From JAJECS01 sp965219705 (GTDB taxonomy: Bacteria > Chloroflexota > UBA11872): a stretch of DNA of 64,000 nt. Positions 22,447 through 31,566 of the stretch are shown one piece after another. The stretch's first letter is position 1, and every line of letters begins with the position of its first letter. The notes under the pieces were generated by a model, which saw only the letters and a program-made list of their open reading frames with translations, did no database searches and was not told the DNA's origin. The position numbers and the translations under genes were made by a program. Where the stretch lies: NCBI GenBank assembly GCA_965219705.1, contig OZ244789.1:372001-436000 (forward strand), given 5' to 3'.

Positions 22447-23157
22447 ATGACGAACGCGCCCGAGCCCGACCTTCGCAAGCTGCTGGGCGCCACTTCCACG
22501 CCCACGCTGACCCATCTTCTGGGTGGGCTTGGCTACCGCAACGTATTCCTCGGGGGACTGCATGCGCTGGGCAATGCCCAGCGGGCCATTGGTCGAGCGC
22601 GCACCCTGCGCTACACGCCGCACCGACCCGACCTCATGCCGGCCGACCTGGCGTGCAATCCGCAGCGCCTGGCAATCGAGTCGATCGAGCCTGGCGAAGT
22701 GCTCGTGGTCGAGACCGGCGGCGAACTGGGCGCAGGGGTCCTGGGCGACATCCTCCTCTCTCGAGTAGTCAAGCGCGGCGGCGCGGCGTTCGTGGTGGAC
22801 GGGGCCGTGCGCGACGCGGGGGAGATCCGGCAGTTCGAGATTCCGGTCTTCGTACGGGGCGTCCACGGCGCGGCTCACTGGCGCGAATTGGTGCCGGTGG
22901 AGCACGACGGTCCGATCCGCTGCGCCGGCTGCACGGTGGCGCCGGGCGACTGGATCGTGTGCGATGAGCATGGCGTGGCCGTGGTGCCCGCGAACCTTGC
23001 GTCCGAAGTTGCCGCGGAAGGCGCCGCGAACGATCTCAAGGAAGACTTCGTGCGCGAATTGATCGAAGGCGGCGCTTCCACCATCGACGTCTATCCGCCC
23101 GACGAGGCCACGCTGCAGGGGTTTCCCGCATGGAAGGCTGCGCGCGACCGTCAGTGA
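22447..23157 (+). CDS. RraA-like / HMG aldolase-family enzyme
   Basis: 236 aa; ATG at 22447. The RraA-type swivelling fold has the signatures EPGEVLVVETGGELGAGVLG, GGAAFVVDGAVRDAGEIRQF (conserved Arg-Asp) and GDWIVCDEHGVAVVPANLA. Members with the RD pair can be 4-hydroxy-4-methyl-2-oxoglutarate / oxaloacetate aldolases, while others only resemble RNase E regulator RraA. Enzyme function is favoured, with a keto-acid substrate, but uncertain. Close downstream of the LiaF-like gene (13 bp), although functionally unrelated. Confidence 0.8.
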   Translation: MTNAPEPDLRKLLGATSTPTLTHLLGGLGYRNVFLGGLHALGNAQRAIGRARTLRYTPHRPDLMPADLACNPQRLAIESIEPGEVLVVETGGELGAGVLGDILLSRVVKRGGAAFVVDGAVRDAGEIRQFEIPVFVRGVHGAAHWRELVPVEHDGPIRCAGCTVAPGDWIVCDEHGVAVVPANLASEVAAEGAANDLKEDFVRELIEGGASTIDVYPPDEATLQGFPAWKAARDRQ

Positions 23158-23228
23158 ACGGCCCGCGCCTCGGGGATACTCAACCCTAGGCTGGCCAGTG
23201 GTAGGGACGAACGAGTGGACGCCGAGGT

Positions 23229-23657
23229 ATGACGCAACAACCGATCGTGGGGGTGTGGCGGATCGTGTCGTACGAGTCGCGACCGGAGACCGGAGCGACT
23301 CGACTGCCGTATGGCGACCGGGTCAGCGGATACCTGATCTACACCCCGGAGGGCTACATGTCGGTGGCGATCATGGGTGCCGATCGGCCGAATCTCGCCT
23401 CTGAGGACCGTCTTTCCGGCACACCCGACGAGTACGCCCGAGCCATGAAGACCTACGTGTCCTACTGCGGCCGCTATACCGTTCAGCACGATCGGGTCAT
23501 TCACCACATCGAGCTCAGCCACTTTCCGAATTGGTGCGGCGTGGACCAAGAGCGCTTCTATCAGCTCGACGGCGACCGCCTGCGGCTGCAAACGCCGCCG
23601 TTCGTGCTCGGCGGCGTCGAGCAGACCGCGCACCTGGTCTTGGAGCGAGTGCGGTAG
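23229..23657 (+). CDS. Lipocalin-like domain protein
   Basis: 142 aa; ATG at 23229. IVGVWRIVSYESRPETGAT at the start, YLIYTPEGYMSVAIMGADRP and HHIELSHFPNWCGVDQERFY follow the pattern of the bacterial lipocalin-like (lipocalin_5) family: a small beta-barrel cytosolic protein, possibly a ligand binder or cyclase-related protein. No signal peptide. Complete length for the family. Confidence 0.72.
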   Translation: MTQQPIVGVWRIVSYESRPETGATRLPYGDRVSGYLIYTPEGYMSVAIMGADRPNLASEDRLSGTPDEYARAMKTYVSYCGRYTVQHDRVIHHIELSHFPNWCGVDQERFYQLDGDRLRLQTPPFVLGGVEQTAHLVLERVR

Positions 23658-23769
23658 GGGGAGTAGCTCCGCCGGATCGACGCACGTGCCGGGGCAGGCG
23701 CCCACAACGACGCCCGGCGCTCCAGGCGAGTGCGTACGATGCAAGGGCGGGTGAGCTGCGGAGTCCTCA

Positions 23770-24923
23770 GTGAGCTATCCACTGGCCTTTGCCAAGAGCG
23801 AATTCGAGCGTCGCGCCGCCGCTGTTACTGCGCGCATGGACGATGCCGGGCTGGACGCGCTGGTGGCGTATTCCGTGCGCAACAGCCAAGGCCCCGTGGC
23901 GTATCTCGGCGGCTACGAGCCCGACCTCGGATTGCACGACGTGGCGTACTTCGTGCTGATCCCAGGGGAAAGCCCAGACGCCATCCTGGTGACCAACGGG
24001 TTCTGGGACGATCCCGCCGCGCGCACCTGGGTCGAGGATGTCGTGATCTCCTACAAGTTCGAGCGCAGCCTGCGGAGCTGCTGCCGCGCGGCGCGGCGCG
24101 GATCGGCGTCGTGGGCTACGACTACCTGCCCACTCCGGTGTATCTGGGCCTGAAGGCGGCTCACCCGCGATGCGAGATCGTGGACGCGACGCGCCTGGTG
24201 CTGGAGGTCGCGCAGATCAAGAGCCCGGCAGAGGTGGAGGTCATCCGCCGCTGCATGTCGATCGGCGACCACGCGGGACAGGCCTTTCTGGACGGCGTCC
24301 ACGAGGGCGCGTCCGAGCGGTCGTTGCAGATCGCCGTCGGCCAGGCGCTCATGGAAGCCGGTGCCGACGGCATCTACTACAACCCGCAGATCTACAGCGG
24401 AGCGAGCGTCGCCCATGGCATGGGCATGCGAACCGACCGCATTCTCCAGGCGGGCGACCAGGTTCAGGTGGACTGCGGCGCGACATACCGCGGCTATCGC
24501 GGCGACCTCTCGCGGGTGACGACCGTCGGCCGCGCGGCGCCGGAGATCATGCACATCATGGAAGCCACGGCCCAGGTGTACGAAGCCATGCTGACCACGC
24601 TGCGCGCCAGCACGGCCGCGGCCGACGTGGCTCGCGCCGGCATTCGAGTGGCGGAAGCGAACGGACTCGGCGACTGCCTCTATCGACCGACGCCGGACCA
24701 CCCACGGGGAATGCTTGGCCACGGCATCGGCTGCTGGATCCACGAGCTTCCGGACATCCAGCTCGATTCGACCGACGTGCTGCAGCCCGGCATGGTGGTG
24801 GTGTTCGAGACGATCCTAGCGCGGCCGGGGACCGGCGGGGCCAAGATCGAAGACGCCGTGCTGGTAACCGCGGGCGCTCCGGAACGACTTTCGCGCCTGC
24901 CCATACGCACCTGGCCGGCGTAG
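23770..24923 (+). pseudogene. M24-family peptidase (Xaa-Pro aminopeptidase-like), frameshifted
   Basis: The first frame (23770-24153) gives a creatinase-type N-terminal domain from MSYPLAFAKSEFERRAAAVT to VVISYKFERSLR. Near 24080 the coding signal moves back one base to a second frame (ELLPRGAARIGVVGYDYLPT) that runs to 24923. The C-terminal pita-bread domain is complete, with metal ligands in VDCGATYRGYRGDLSR (two Asp), LGHGIG (His), VVFETIL (Glu) and GAKIEDAVLVT (Glu). A single missing base in a GC-rich tract explains it. This may be a sequencing or assembly error or a genuine mutation. It should cleave X-Pro dipeptides if intact. Confidence 0.8.
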
Positions 24924-24975
24924 GGTCCGCAATGGCTCTCGCACCCGGCGCCCCCTACCGTTGTAAGGTTTCACG

Positions 24976-26628
24976 ATGACAACGACCGACGCCATTGCGC
25001 ACATCCTGAAGGCCGAGGGCATCGAGTTCCTCAGCGCCTATCCGACCACCCCCGTCATCGAATCGGTCGCGGCAGTCGGCATCCGCCCGATCATGTGCCG
25101 GCAGGAGCGCGTGGGCGTGGACATTGCCGACGGATATTCGCGCGTGACCAACGGCAATCCCCCCGGCGTATTCGCCATGCAGTACGGACCGGGCGCCGAG
25201 AATGCCTTTTCCGGGATCGCCACGGCGTTTGCGGACGCGGTCCCGCTGCTGGTTCTGCCCCTCGGACAGCCGGCGGATCGCGATGGGGTGGACCCGCTGT
25301 TCAGCTCGGTTCGCGCCTATGCGTCGGTCACGAGGTCCATCCAGCGCATCAACAGCCCCGAGGACGTCGTGGATCGGATGCGCCGCGCCTTCGCCGCCGT
25401 ACGCCTGGGTCGCGGCGGCCCCGCCATGGTTGAGATACCGGCCGACGTAGCGGTTGCAGAGGTCGACGACGCCATACCCGCAAGCTATCGACCCGTGCGC
25501 AGGGCTGTGTCAGCCGCCGACCCCGACGATGTCCGACGCGCGGCGCAGGGCCTGCTCGACGCGCGTAGCCCGATCCTGCTGTGCGGGCAAGGCGTGCTCT
25601 ACGCCGGCGCCGGCCGGGAGCTCATCGAGTTCGCGGAGTTGGTGGGCGTGCCGGTGATGACGACCAAGGCCGGCAAGAGTGCCTTTCCGGAGAAGCACCC
25701 GCTGGCCCTGGGAAGCAGCTCCAGCGTGATGAGCGAGCCCGTGCTCGAGTTCTGGCGTCGGGCCGACCTCGTCTGCGGGATTGGCACCAGCTTCACCAAA
25801 CATGTCATGAGCACGCCCATCCCTGCCGGCAAGACGATCATCCAGGTGACCAACAATCCAACCGACATCGCCAAGGACTACGACGTCGACGTTGCGGCCG
25901 TCGGCGACGCGAAGCTCGTGCTGCGTCAGCTCTCGGAGGCTTGCCGCGACCTCATGCGCGGGCAGCCGATCACGCGGGATGGCACAACGGCTGATGAGAT
26001 CGAGGCCATTCGACGCAGATGGCTCGGCGCCTGGATGCCCAAGCTGACGTCGGACGAGAAGCCGATCAATCCGTACCGCGTCATTTGGGAGTTCATGCAG
26101 CGCGTAGACCCGGCCGAAGCCATCGTGACGCACGATTCGGGGAGCCCGCGCGATCAGATCATGCCGTTCTATCAGGCCGGCGGGCCGCGGACGTATCTGG
26201 GCTGGGGCAAGTCACACGGGTTGGGCACGGGCCTCGGTCTCAGCATTGGCGCGAAGCTCGCGGACCCCGAGAAGTTTGTCGTCAACTACATGGGCGATGC
26301 CGCCTTCGGCATGACGGGACTGGACGTTGAAACGGCGGTGCGCTGCAAGATCCCCATTCTGACGATCGTGCTCAACAACTCGTCGATGGCCATCGAGACC
26401 CGCCACCTGCCGCTATCCCACGCCAAGTACCGCACGCGAGACATCGGCGGCGCGTACGCCGACATGGCGGCCGCCATGGGCGCCTGGACCGAGCGGGTTG
26501 ACGAACCCGACGACGTCGGCCCGGCGCTGGAACGCGCCCGACGCGCTACCGAAGACGGCCGGACGGCGCTGCTGGAGTTCATCACCAGCGAGGAAATCAC
26601 CTTTTCGCATAAGAATGCGGTCGGCTGA
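24976..26628 (+). CDS. ThDP-dependent enzyme, acetolactate-synthase-like
   Basis: 550 aa. The N-terminal PYR domain carries the catalytic-type glutamate in CRQERVGVDIADGYSRVTNG; the middle FAD/NAD-like domain has LLCGQGVLYAGAGRELIEF. The C-terminal PP domain has the Mg-ThDP motif YMGDAAFGMTGLDVETAVRC followed by ILTIVLNNSSMA (G-D-A...N-N). Family includes acetolactate synthases, benzaldehyde lyases and oxalyl-CoA decarboxylases; the substrate cannot be assigned. No regulatory-subunit gene is adjacent, arguing against the biosynthetic ALS. ATG at 24976 has AAGG upstream. Confidence 0.87.
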   Translation: MTTTDAIAHILKAEGIEFLSAYPTTPVIESVAAVGIRPIMCRQERVGVDIADGYSRVTNGNPPGVFAMQYGPGAENAFSGIATAFADAVPLLVLPLGQPADRDGVDPLFSSVRAYASVTRSIQRINSPEDVVDRMRRAFAAVRLGRGGPAMVEIPADVAVAEVDDAIPASYRPVRRAVSAADPDDVRRAAQGLLDARSPILLCGQGVLYAGAGRELIEFAELVGVPVMTTKAGKSAFPEKHPLALGSSSSVMSEPVLEFWRRADLVCGIGTSFTKHVMSTPIPAGKTIIQVTNNPTDIAKDYDVDVAAVGDAKLVLRQLSEACRDLMRGQPITRDGTTADEIEAIRRRWLGAWMPKLTSDEKPINPYRVIWEFMQRVDPAEAIVTHDSGSPRDQIMPFYQAGGPRTYLGWGKSHGLGTGLGLSIGAKLADPEKFVVNYMGDAAFGMTGLDVETAVRCKIPILTIVLNNSSMAIETRHLPLSHAKYRTRDIGGAYADMAAAMGAWTERVDEPDDVGPALERARRATEDGRTALLEFITSEEITFSHKNAVG

Positions 26629-26691
26629 GCGCCCCCCGGCCCATCAGTCACGCCCGCGGCGCCCAGGTGTCGGGGTAACTCGGAAAGTGGA

Positions 26692-27522
26692 CTAGCTGGC
26701 GAGGGGCTCGACGTCGACGACGAGCAGCGACTCCCGGTTTCCAGCGTTCGCCGCGAGTAGCTCACCGCCCGGAGCGAAGGCCGCGGCCTTTCCGGTCACG
26801 CGGTGCGGCCAATTGGGGCGTTCGTCGAAGTCGCCGCGCGGGTCCTTCGCATCCAGATAGAGCGCGAACACCCCAAGCCGTTCGGCCAGGTTCTCGGCGC
26901 GGCGCTTGAGCGTATCGCGCTGATTGAAGTCCAAAATTTCGTCCCATGACGCCCCGGCATCCTGGAAGGTCTTGATGCAGTCGAAGTGCGGCTCGACGAT
27001 GACGCTCGCCCCGAGCCCCACCAGCCTGTCGTGGATGGCCGGGTTCTCGTTATCGGCGCAGATGGTGACCCCGATCGAGAGCCCGCCAAGCCGAAACGGC
27101 GCCATGTCGTCGCCGCCGCCCCGATAGAAATCCATCTCGCTGGTGGTCGGTTGCAGCTTGCGCTGCACGTGCTGCACGCCGTCACCATTGACAATGACGT
27201 AGGCATTGAAAGGCTTCAGCGCGAGTCCCCGCTCGGCGATCCCCGCGCCGATCGCCAGGCCGCACCGCTTAGCGATACGCGCAAGGAGCTCGGTCGCGGG
27301 TCCCGGAATCGGCTCGGACTGCTTGGCCAGCTCCGCGGCGTCGGCGTCCGAGTCGTAGGTCACCCAGGGACCGTGAACGGAGAACTCGGGGAAGAGCACC
27401 AGCTCGCATCCGGCGGCGACCGCCTGCTCCGCGAACGCCTCGATCTTCGCCAGATTCGCGTCCATCTGCCCCCGCAGGGAGCACAAGGTAACCATGCCGA
27501 TCCGCATCAGAACCTCAGTCAC
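26692..27522 (-). CDS. Carbon-nitrogen hydrolase (nitrilase superfamily)
   Basis: 276 aa. The E-K-C triad is visible: LVLFPEFSVHGPW (Glu), QHVQRKLQPTTSE (Lys), IGVTICADNENPAIHDRL (Cys). It hydrolyses an amide or nitrile; the group could be aliphatic amidases or N-carbamoyl hydrolases. M7 at 27504 is an alternative start (MRIGMVTLCSLRGQ), which is closer to the usual beginning of the family. Convergent with the ThDP enzyme gene. Confidence 0.85.
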   Translation of the reverse strand: MTEVLMRIGMVTLCSLRGQMDANLAKIEAFAEQAVAAGCELVLFPEFSVHGPWVTYDSDADAAELAKQSEPIPGPATELLARIAKRCGLAIGAGIAERGLALKPFNAYVIVNGDGVQHVQRKLQPTTSEMDFYRGGGDDMAPFRLGGLSIGVTICADNENPAIHDRLVGLGASVIVEPHFDCIKTFQDAGASWDEILDFNQRDTLKRRAENLAERLGVFALYLDAKDPRGDFDERPNWPHRVTGKAAAFAPGGELLAANAGNRESLLVVDVEPLAS

Positions 27523-27948
27523 GGCGTTTTCACAAGCCCGTTAGGCCCAACCCAGATATAGATACCATGCGCGGCGGTCTGTGCGCCGAGTCCCCGGTGA
27601 GGCGCGAGCCTTCCTGGCGGCGTGGCTCTGGCCGACAGCTCGAATGCCGGCGCAAGTCGTGAGTGAATTCCGCCACCACAGTGGCTATGCTTACAGTCGA
27701 ATCAGCCGATGTGCGGCGACCCTGGGCGCCAGGTGTGCATGGTTGGTTGCCATCGCACCTGCCACGAGCGGTGCTCGGGCAGGCTCCCGGCGGAACGTCA
27801 CATCCGTCAGGCGCCTTGGAGACCACGGACGTCGAGCCTCGCCGGGACGTGAGCCGACGTTTAGGGGGCGAAGGCCTCGCCGCCGCTAGGTCGTTGTTAC
27901 TTGGCCGGGGCATAACGCCCCTGCCGTTTCATGGACGGAGCATGTCCT
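27523..27948. other. Intergenic region without recognised gene
   Basis: Contains only arginine/proline-rich shadow frames. No RNA, repeat or terminator stood out. It must hold the promoters of the divergent nitrilase and NYN genes. Confidence 0.5.
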
Positions 27949-28542
27949 ATGGCCCGCTTGGCGATCTTCATCGACGGCGCATACCTGGAGTCGGTCCTTA
28001 AGTACGAATTCGGCGGCGTCCGAATTGATCTAACGAAGCTTGTCGACGAGATCCACGACCATGTTGAGGACAACAGCCCGGAGCCCATCGAAGTCCTCCG
28101 CACGTACTACTACAACTGCCGGCCCTATCAAAGCGACCCCCCAACGCCGGATGAAATTGACCGGTACTCGAACTCTCGGCGATTCGAGGACGCGCTCCGC
28201 TACCTTCCCCGCTTCGAAGTGCGGCTGGGCTATCTCCGCAAGAGCGGCATCGACGAGTGGGGGAATCCGGTCTTTGAGCAGAAGCAGGTCGATCTGCTGC
28301 TGGGCATCGACATGGCGCTGCTCGCCAGCAAACGGCATGTTCAGCACGTCGCGCTGGTGGCGGGCGACGGTGATCTCTATCCCGCCGTGCAGGTCCTCAA
28401 GAGCGAGGGCTCCGTCGCCTGGTTGGTCCACGGGCCGCGGCAAGGCAGCGACGGCCGCCCGATGTACTCGTCAAACCTCTTCAAAGCCGCCGACGAGCGC
28501 TTCGAGTTGGACCAAGAGCTGATCGACCGCCTGCGCATGTAG
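27949..28542 (+). CDS. NYN-domain protein (PIN-like, LabA/DUF88 type)
   Basis: 197 aa from ATG 27949; an ATG six codons earlier lacks a ribosome-binding site, while GGAG lies upstream of this one. ARLAIFIDGAYLESVLKYEF at the start, VDLLLGIDMALLASKRH in the middle and HVALVAGDGDLYPAVQVLKS are the three acidic motifs of NYN nucleases. An additional WGNPVFEQKQ motif precedes the second. Likely a metal-dependent RNase; substrate unknown. Confidence 0.88.
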   Translation: MARLAIFIDGAYLESVLKYEFGGVRIDLTKLVDEIHDHVEDNSPEPIEVLRTYYYNCRPYQSDPPTPDEIDRYSNSRRFEDALRYLPRFEVRLGYLRKSGIDEWGNPVFEQKQVDLLLGIDMALLASKRHVQHVALVAGDGDLYPAVQVLKSEGSVAWLVHGPRQGSDGRPMYSSNLFKAADERFELDQELIDRLRM

Positions 28543-28633
28543 GGCCTGCGCGCCGGGCGGCATTCCCGTGCATGCGGGATGCGCCAGTGCCGGCGGCGTT
28601 CGTAGGCCGACCGGCCCGGGCTATTCTGGCCTT

Positions 28634-29224
28634 ATGGCGTATGGGTGGCACGACAGCCTTGGCCCCAGCGGGCCATCGCTCAATCATCCGAAGTTCGAGG
28701 AATCAAGAAGGCGGCGGCCACCGCGATCCCGCTGGATTGGCGCCGCCGTCGCTTGCTTCATGGTAGCCCTCGGCACCGCCGTGCTCGCGACGCAATCACT
28801 CACGGACACCCATTGGGTCCTCATTGTCGGCGGCGGCTTGTGGCTCTTGGCGGGCGGTCTGGTCTTCGTGCGGCGGGCGATACGGCGTCGGCCGCGCGCC
28901 GACCCAGCCGACGCAAGCACACGGCCCTCCGCGGCAGCCGTAAAGCCCTCATGGTGGCTGCAGCCGATGAGCCGAGCGCAAGCCACGGTTCTGGGCTTGC
29001 CGCTGATCGCGGCGACCGTTGCGGAAGTGGCCACTGACCCGGACTACGTGGCATTCGCGTGGGTGTTCATCGCCGGAGGGGCTCTGAGCGCCACCTACCT
29101 TGTGCTGGCCTACCTGCGGTCCGAGCGCTTGGAGCGCCCACGGCGCTTCCGCCCGGCGGAAGACGACTCGCGCAGGAAGTGGCGTCGCTATCGGTGGCCG
29201 CGTGGCGCGCGCTCGTTGCGCTAG
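28634..29224 (+). CDS. Membrane protein of unknown function
   Basis: 196 aa starting at ATG 28634 (MAYGWHDSLGPSGP); the frame upstream is a leader shadow. Two pairs of hydrophobic segments (WIGAAVACFMVALGTAVLAT / WVLIVGGGLWLLAGGLVFV and ATVLGLPLIAATVAEV / FAWVFIAGGALSATYLVLAY) are separated by a basic, proline-rich loop, giving an internal duplication-like layout. The C-terminus is very basic (RRKWRRYRWPRGAR). No family recognised. Confidence 0.65.
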   Translation: MAYGWHDSLGPSGPSLNHPKFEESRRRRPPRSRWIGAAVACFMVALGTAVLATQSLTDTHWVLIVGGGLWLLAGGLVFVRRAIRRRPRADPADASTRPSAAAVKPSWWLQPMSRAQATVLGLPLIAATVAEVATDPDYVAFAWVFIAGGALSATYLVLAYLRSERLERPRRFRPAEDDSRRKWRRYRWPRGARSLR

Positions 29225-29274
29225 AGGCGCAGCGTGCGTCCCATGGAAAGGCCTTGCGTTGAGCGGAGGCGGCC

Positions 29275-30552
29275 CTAGGCCCCGACAGCCCGCTGCCGCA
29301 TCATGCCGCGCCGCGCGAGCACGGTGACGAGCACGAGCGAGCCCGCGAGCGCGGCGGCGCCGACCCAGCTCATGCCGCCCGCGCTGAATACCAGGCCGGT
29401 CGCGAGGCTGCCGCTGGCCGCGGCCACCGCCGCGAGCGCGTCGCCCGCGCCCTGGGTTCGTCCCCGCTCGCGCGGCGACAGCCCGTCGATCAGCAGTGAC
29501 GAGCCGGCGACGAAGCACATGTTCCAGCCATAGCCAACCAGGAACATCGCGAGCAGCATTACGCCCAAGTCCGCCGAGAACGGCGTCAAAACGCTGGCAG
29601 CGACCAGTTGCGCCGCGCCAAGCACGATCACCGGCATGCGGCCGTAGCGGTCCACCATGCGACCGGTGAGCGCCGCCAGCCCAAACATGCCCACGGTGTG
29701 GACGGCCACGGCGATGGAAATCGTGGTCGGCACGTGGCCGTGGTTGTGCAGGTGCAGGGGCGCGATCGTCATCACCATCACCATCACGAGCTGCCCGACC
29801 AGCATGGCGAGCACCGCCACCCGAACGTTGACGGCGCGAAAGATCTCGCGCAAGGGGCGCGCATCCGCGTCAGGCCCGCCGCCACGCGTGACGACGCTTA
29901 ACGGCGACCCGATGGCCATATCGCGTGGGTCGGGTCGCACGAATGTCAGGATCAAGGTCACGGCCACGCCGACCAGCACGGCGGCGGCAAGCCAGGGTCC
30001 GGCGAACGGCTCGATCCCGGCTCCTTCGGCAAGGGCCGTGGACACCCGAACGATCAGCGGGCCGCCAACGGCCCCGATGGTGCCGGCAAAGACGATGCGG
30101 CCGATGATCCGCCCCCGGCGATCCGCAGGGTGCACCTCGGCGGCGACGTAGCGTGACTGGTCGCTGGCGACCCGAGACATGCCAAAGACCGCCGCCCCCG
30201 CCACCAGTCCGGGATATGACCCGCCCATGATGGAAACGGCCCCCACCACCGCGCCGACCACACCCATGAAATAGCCGAGCGCGAGCGCCGGGCGACGCCC
30301 GGCGGCGTCCATGAGCCAACCGATCGGATAGGCCGCCAGCGCCCGCCCAAACAGCATGGCGGCGCCCGGAATGCCCGCATAGGCGGCGTTCCCGGCCAGA
30401 GTCGCTGCGCTGATGGTCAGCACCGTAAAGCTGGCTCCGCCGGCGGCGGAAAACACGGCCTGGGAGGCGAACAGCGTCGCGGTGATGCGCTGAGGGGCGG
30501 TTAGCGACGGAATGATGGACGTGGGCGTGTCCCCGCGTAGACGTGCGCGCAT
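29275..30552 (-). CDS. MFS transporter
   Basis: 425 aa. ATG at 30552 is preferred; the frame upstream overlaps the divergent SDR gene. About 12 membrane helices. The motif-A-like loop YPIGWLMDAAGRRPALALGY after helix 2 and TGRMVDRYGRMPVIVLGA in the second half are typical of the major facilitator superfamily drug/metabolite exporters. The histidine-rich loop APLHLHNHGHVPTTISIA is unusual. Substrate unknown. Confidence 0.88.
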   Translation of the reverse strand: MRARLRGDTPTSIIPSLTAPQRITATLFASQAVFSAAGGASFTVLTISAATLAGNAAYAGIPGAAMLFGRALAAYPIGWLMDAAGRRPALALGYFMGVVGAVVGAVSIMGGSYPGLVAGAAVFGMSRVASDQSRYVAAEVHPADRRGRIIGRIVFAGTIGAVGGPLIVRVSTALAEGAGIEPFAGPWLAAAVLVGVAVTLILTFVRPDPRDMAIGSPLSVVTRGGGPDADARPLREIFRAVNVRVAVLAMLVGQLVMVMVMTIAPLHLHNHGHVPTTISIAVAVHTVGMFGLAALTGRMVDRYGRMPVIVLGAAQLVAASVLTPFSADLGVMLLAMFLVGYGWNMCFVAGSSLLIDGLSPRERGRTQGAGDALAAVAAASGSLATGLVFSAGGMSWVGAAALAGSLVLVTVLARRGMMRQRAVGA

Positions 30553-30577
30553 TCTAGGCGGGCGTGAGGGGCAGGCT

Positions 30578-31420
30578 ATGGTGATAGCCGCACCGGCGGG
30601 GTCACGGGAGCAGGCACAGGTGAGCACATTCGGCGGAAAGTCGGTCGTGGTGACCGGCGGCGCCCAGGGCATCGGCGGCGGCATCAGCAAAGGTTTTGCG
30701 CAGGCCGGCGCGTCGGTGACGGTGGTGGACATCGATGAGGCGGCAGCCGCGGCGCTTACCAGCAGCCTTGGCGACGAAGGCCTCGCGGCGCAATACGTCA
30801 TCGCCGACGTGAGCAGCGGCGCGGACGCTCAGCGCGCCATCGCGTGCGCCATGTCCGCCTTCGGCGGCGTCGACGTGCTGGTGAACAACGCCGGCATTCA
30901 GCCGATGCATTCTTATGTCAAGCTCGACGCCGAGACTGAGGAAGGCTGGGACCGAATCATCGGCGTCAATCTCAAGGCCTGCTTCCTGATGTCCAAATAC
31001 GCCATTCCCTCGATGCGCGAGCGCGGTGGGGGCGTCATCATCAACATCGCCAGCGTGCAGGGACTGCAATCGCAGCCGCAGGTGCCGGCATATGCCGCCT
31101 CCAAGGGAGGCGTGCTGTCCCTGACGCGCAACATGGCGCTCGACTACGCCCCGGAGAACATCCGCGTGGTGGCGATCAACCCGGGCACCATCGACACGCC
31201 CATGGTGCGCACGCAGGCCAAGGCAGCCGGCGACGAGGACGCCATGGTGGAAACCTGGGGGCGCACGCACCCCATCGGTCGCGTGGGTCAGCCCGCCGAC
31301 ATTGCCAACGCCGCGATTTTTCTCGCCAGCGATCAGGCCAGCTTCATCACCGGCGAGTACCTGTGCGTCGACGGCGGCTACATGGCCCGCGGCGCGTGGG
31401 CCGGGAACACCGAGGAGTAA
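30578..31420 (+). CDS. Short-chain dehydrogenase/reductase (FabG-like)
   Basis: 280 aa from ATG 30578 (GAGGGG six bases upstream). A GTG at 30620, giving a start nearer the usual SDR N-terminus, is an alternative. NAD(P) motif VTGGAQGIGGGISKGFA, N-N-A-G in VLVNNAGIQPM, catalytic Ser in IINIASVQGL and the YxxxK motif in AYAASKGGVLSLTRNMA. C-terminal GEYLCVDGGYMARG is typical of 3-oxoacyl-ACP reductase/glucose dehydrogenase-type SDRs. Divergent from the MFS gene, so the two may share control. Confidence 0.88.
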   Translation: MVIAAPAGSREQAQVSTFGGKSVVVTGGAQGIGGGISKGFAQAGASVTVVDIDEAAAAALTSSLGDEGLAAQYVIADVSSGADAQRAIACAMSAFGGVDVLVNNAGIQPMHSYVKLDAETEEGWDRIIGVNLKACFLMSKYAIPSMRERGGGVIINIASVQGLQSQPQVPAYAASKGGVLSLTRNMALDYAPENIRVVAINPGTIDTPMVRTQAKAAGDEDAMVETWGRTHPIGRVGQPADIANAAIFLASDQASFITGEYLCVDGGYMARGAWAGNTEE

Positions 31421-31521
31421 GCAGAGCTCGTCGAGTCCCGGCTACGGGAGACCCTTGCCTCACTCGGGCAGGCTCGGGATGACCGGAGGGTCTGGGCGGC
31501 CCCAGGTTGGGTGGAGGCTAG

Positions 31522-31541
31522 ATTCCCGCTTTCGCGGGAAT
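31522..31541. repeat. REP-like palindrome, copy 1
   Basis: ATTCCCGCTTTCGCGGGAAT, with ATTCCCGC/GCGGGAAT arms and TTTC between, followed by GACGGAAGG. An identical 20-mer is at 33870-33889, the two copies flanking the copper-protein gene, and a degenerate one lies at 48411-48430. Probably an intergenic repeat that can act as a terminator. Confidence 0.7.
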
Positions 31542-31566
31542 GACGGAAGGATTTCGGAAAGGTCCG

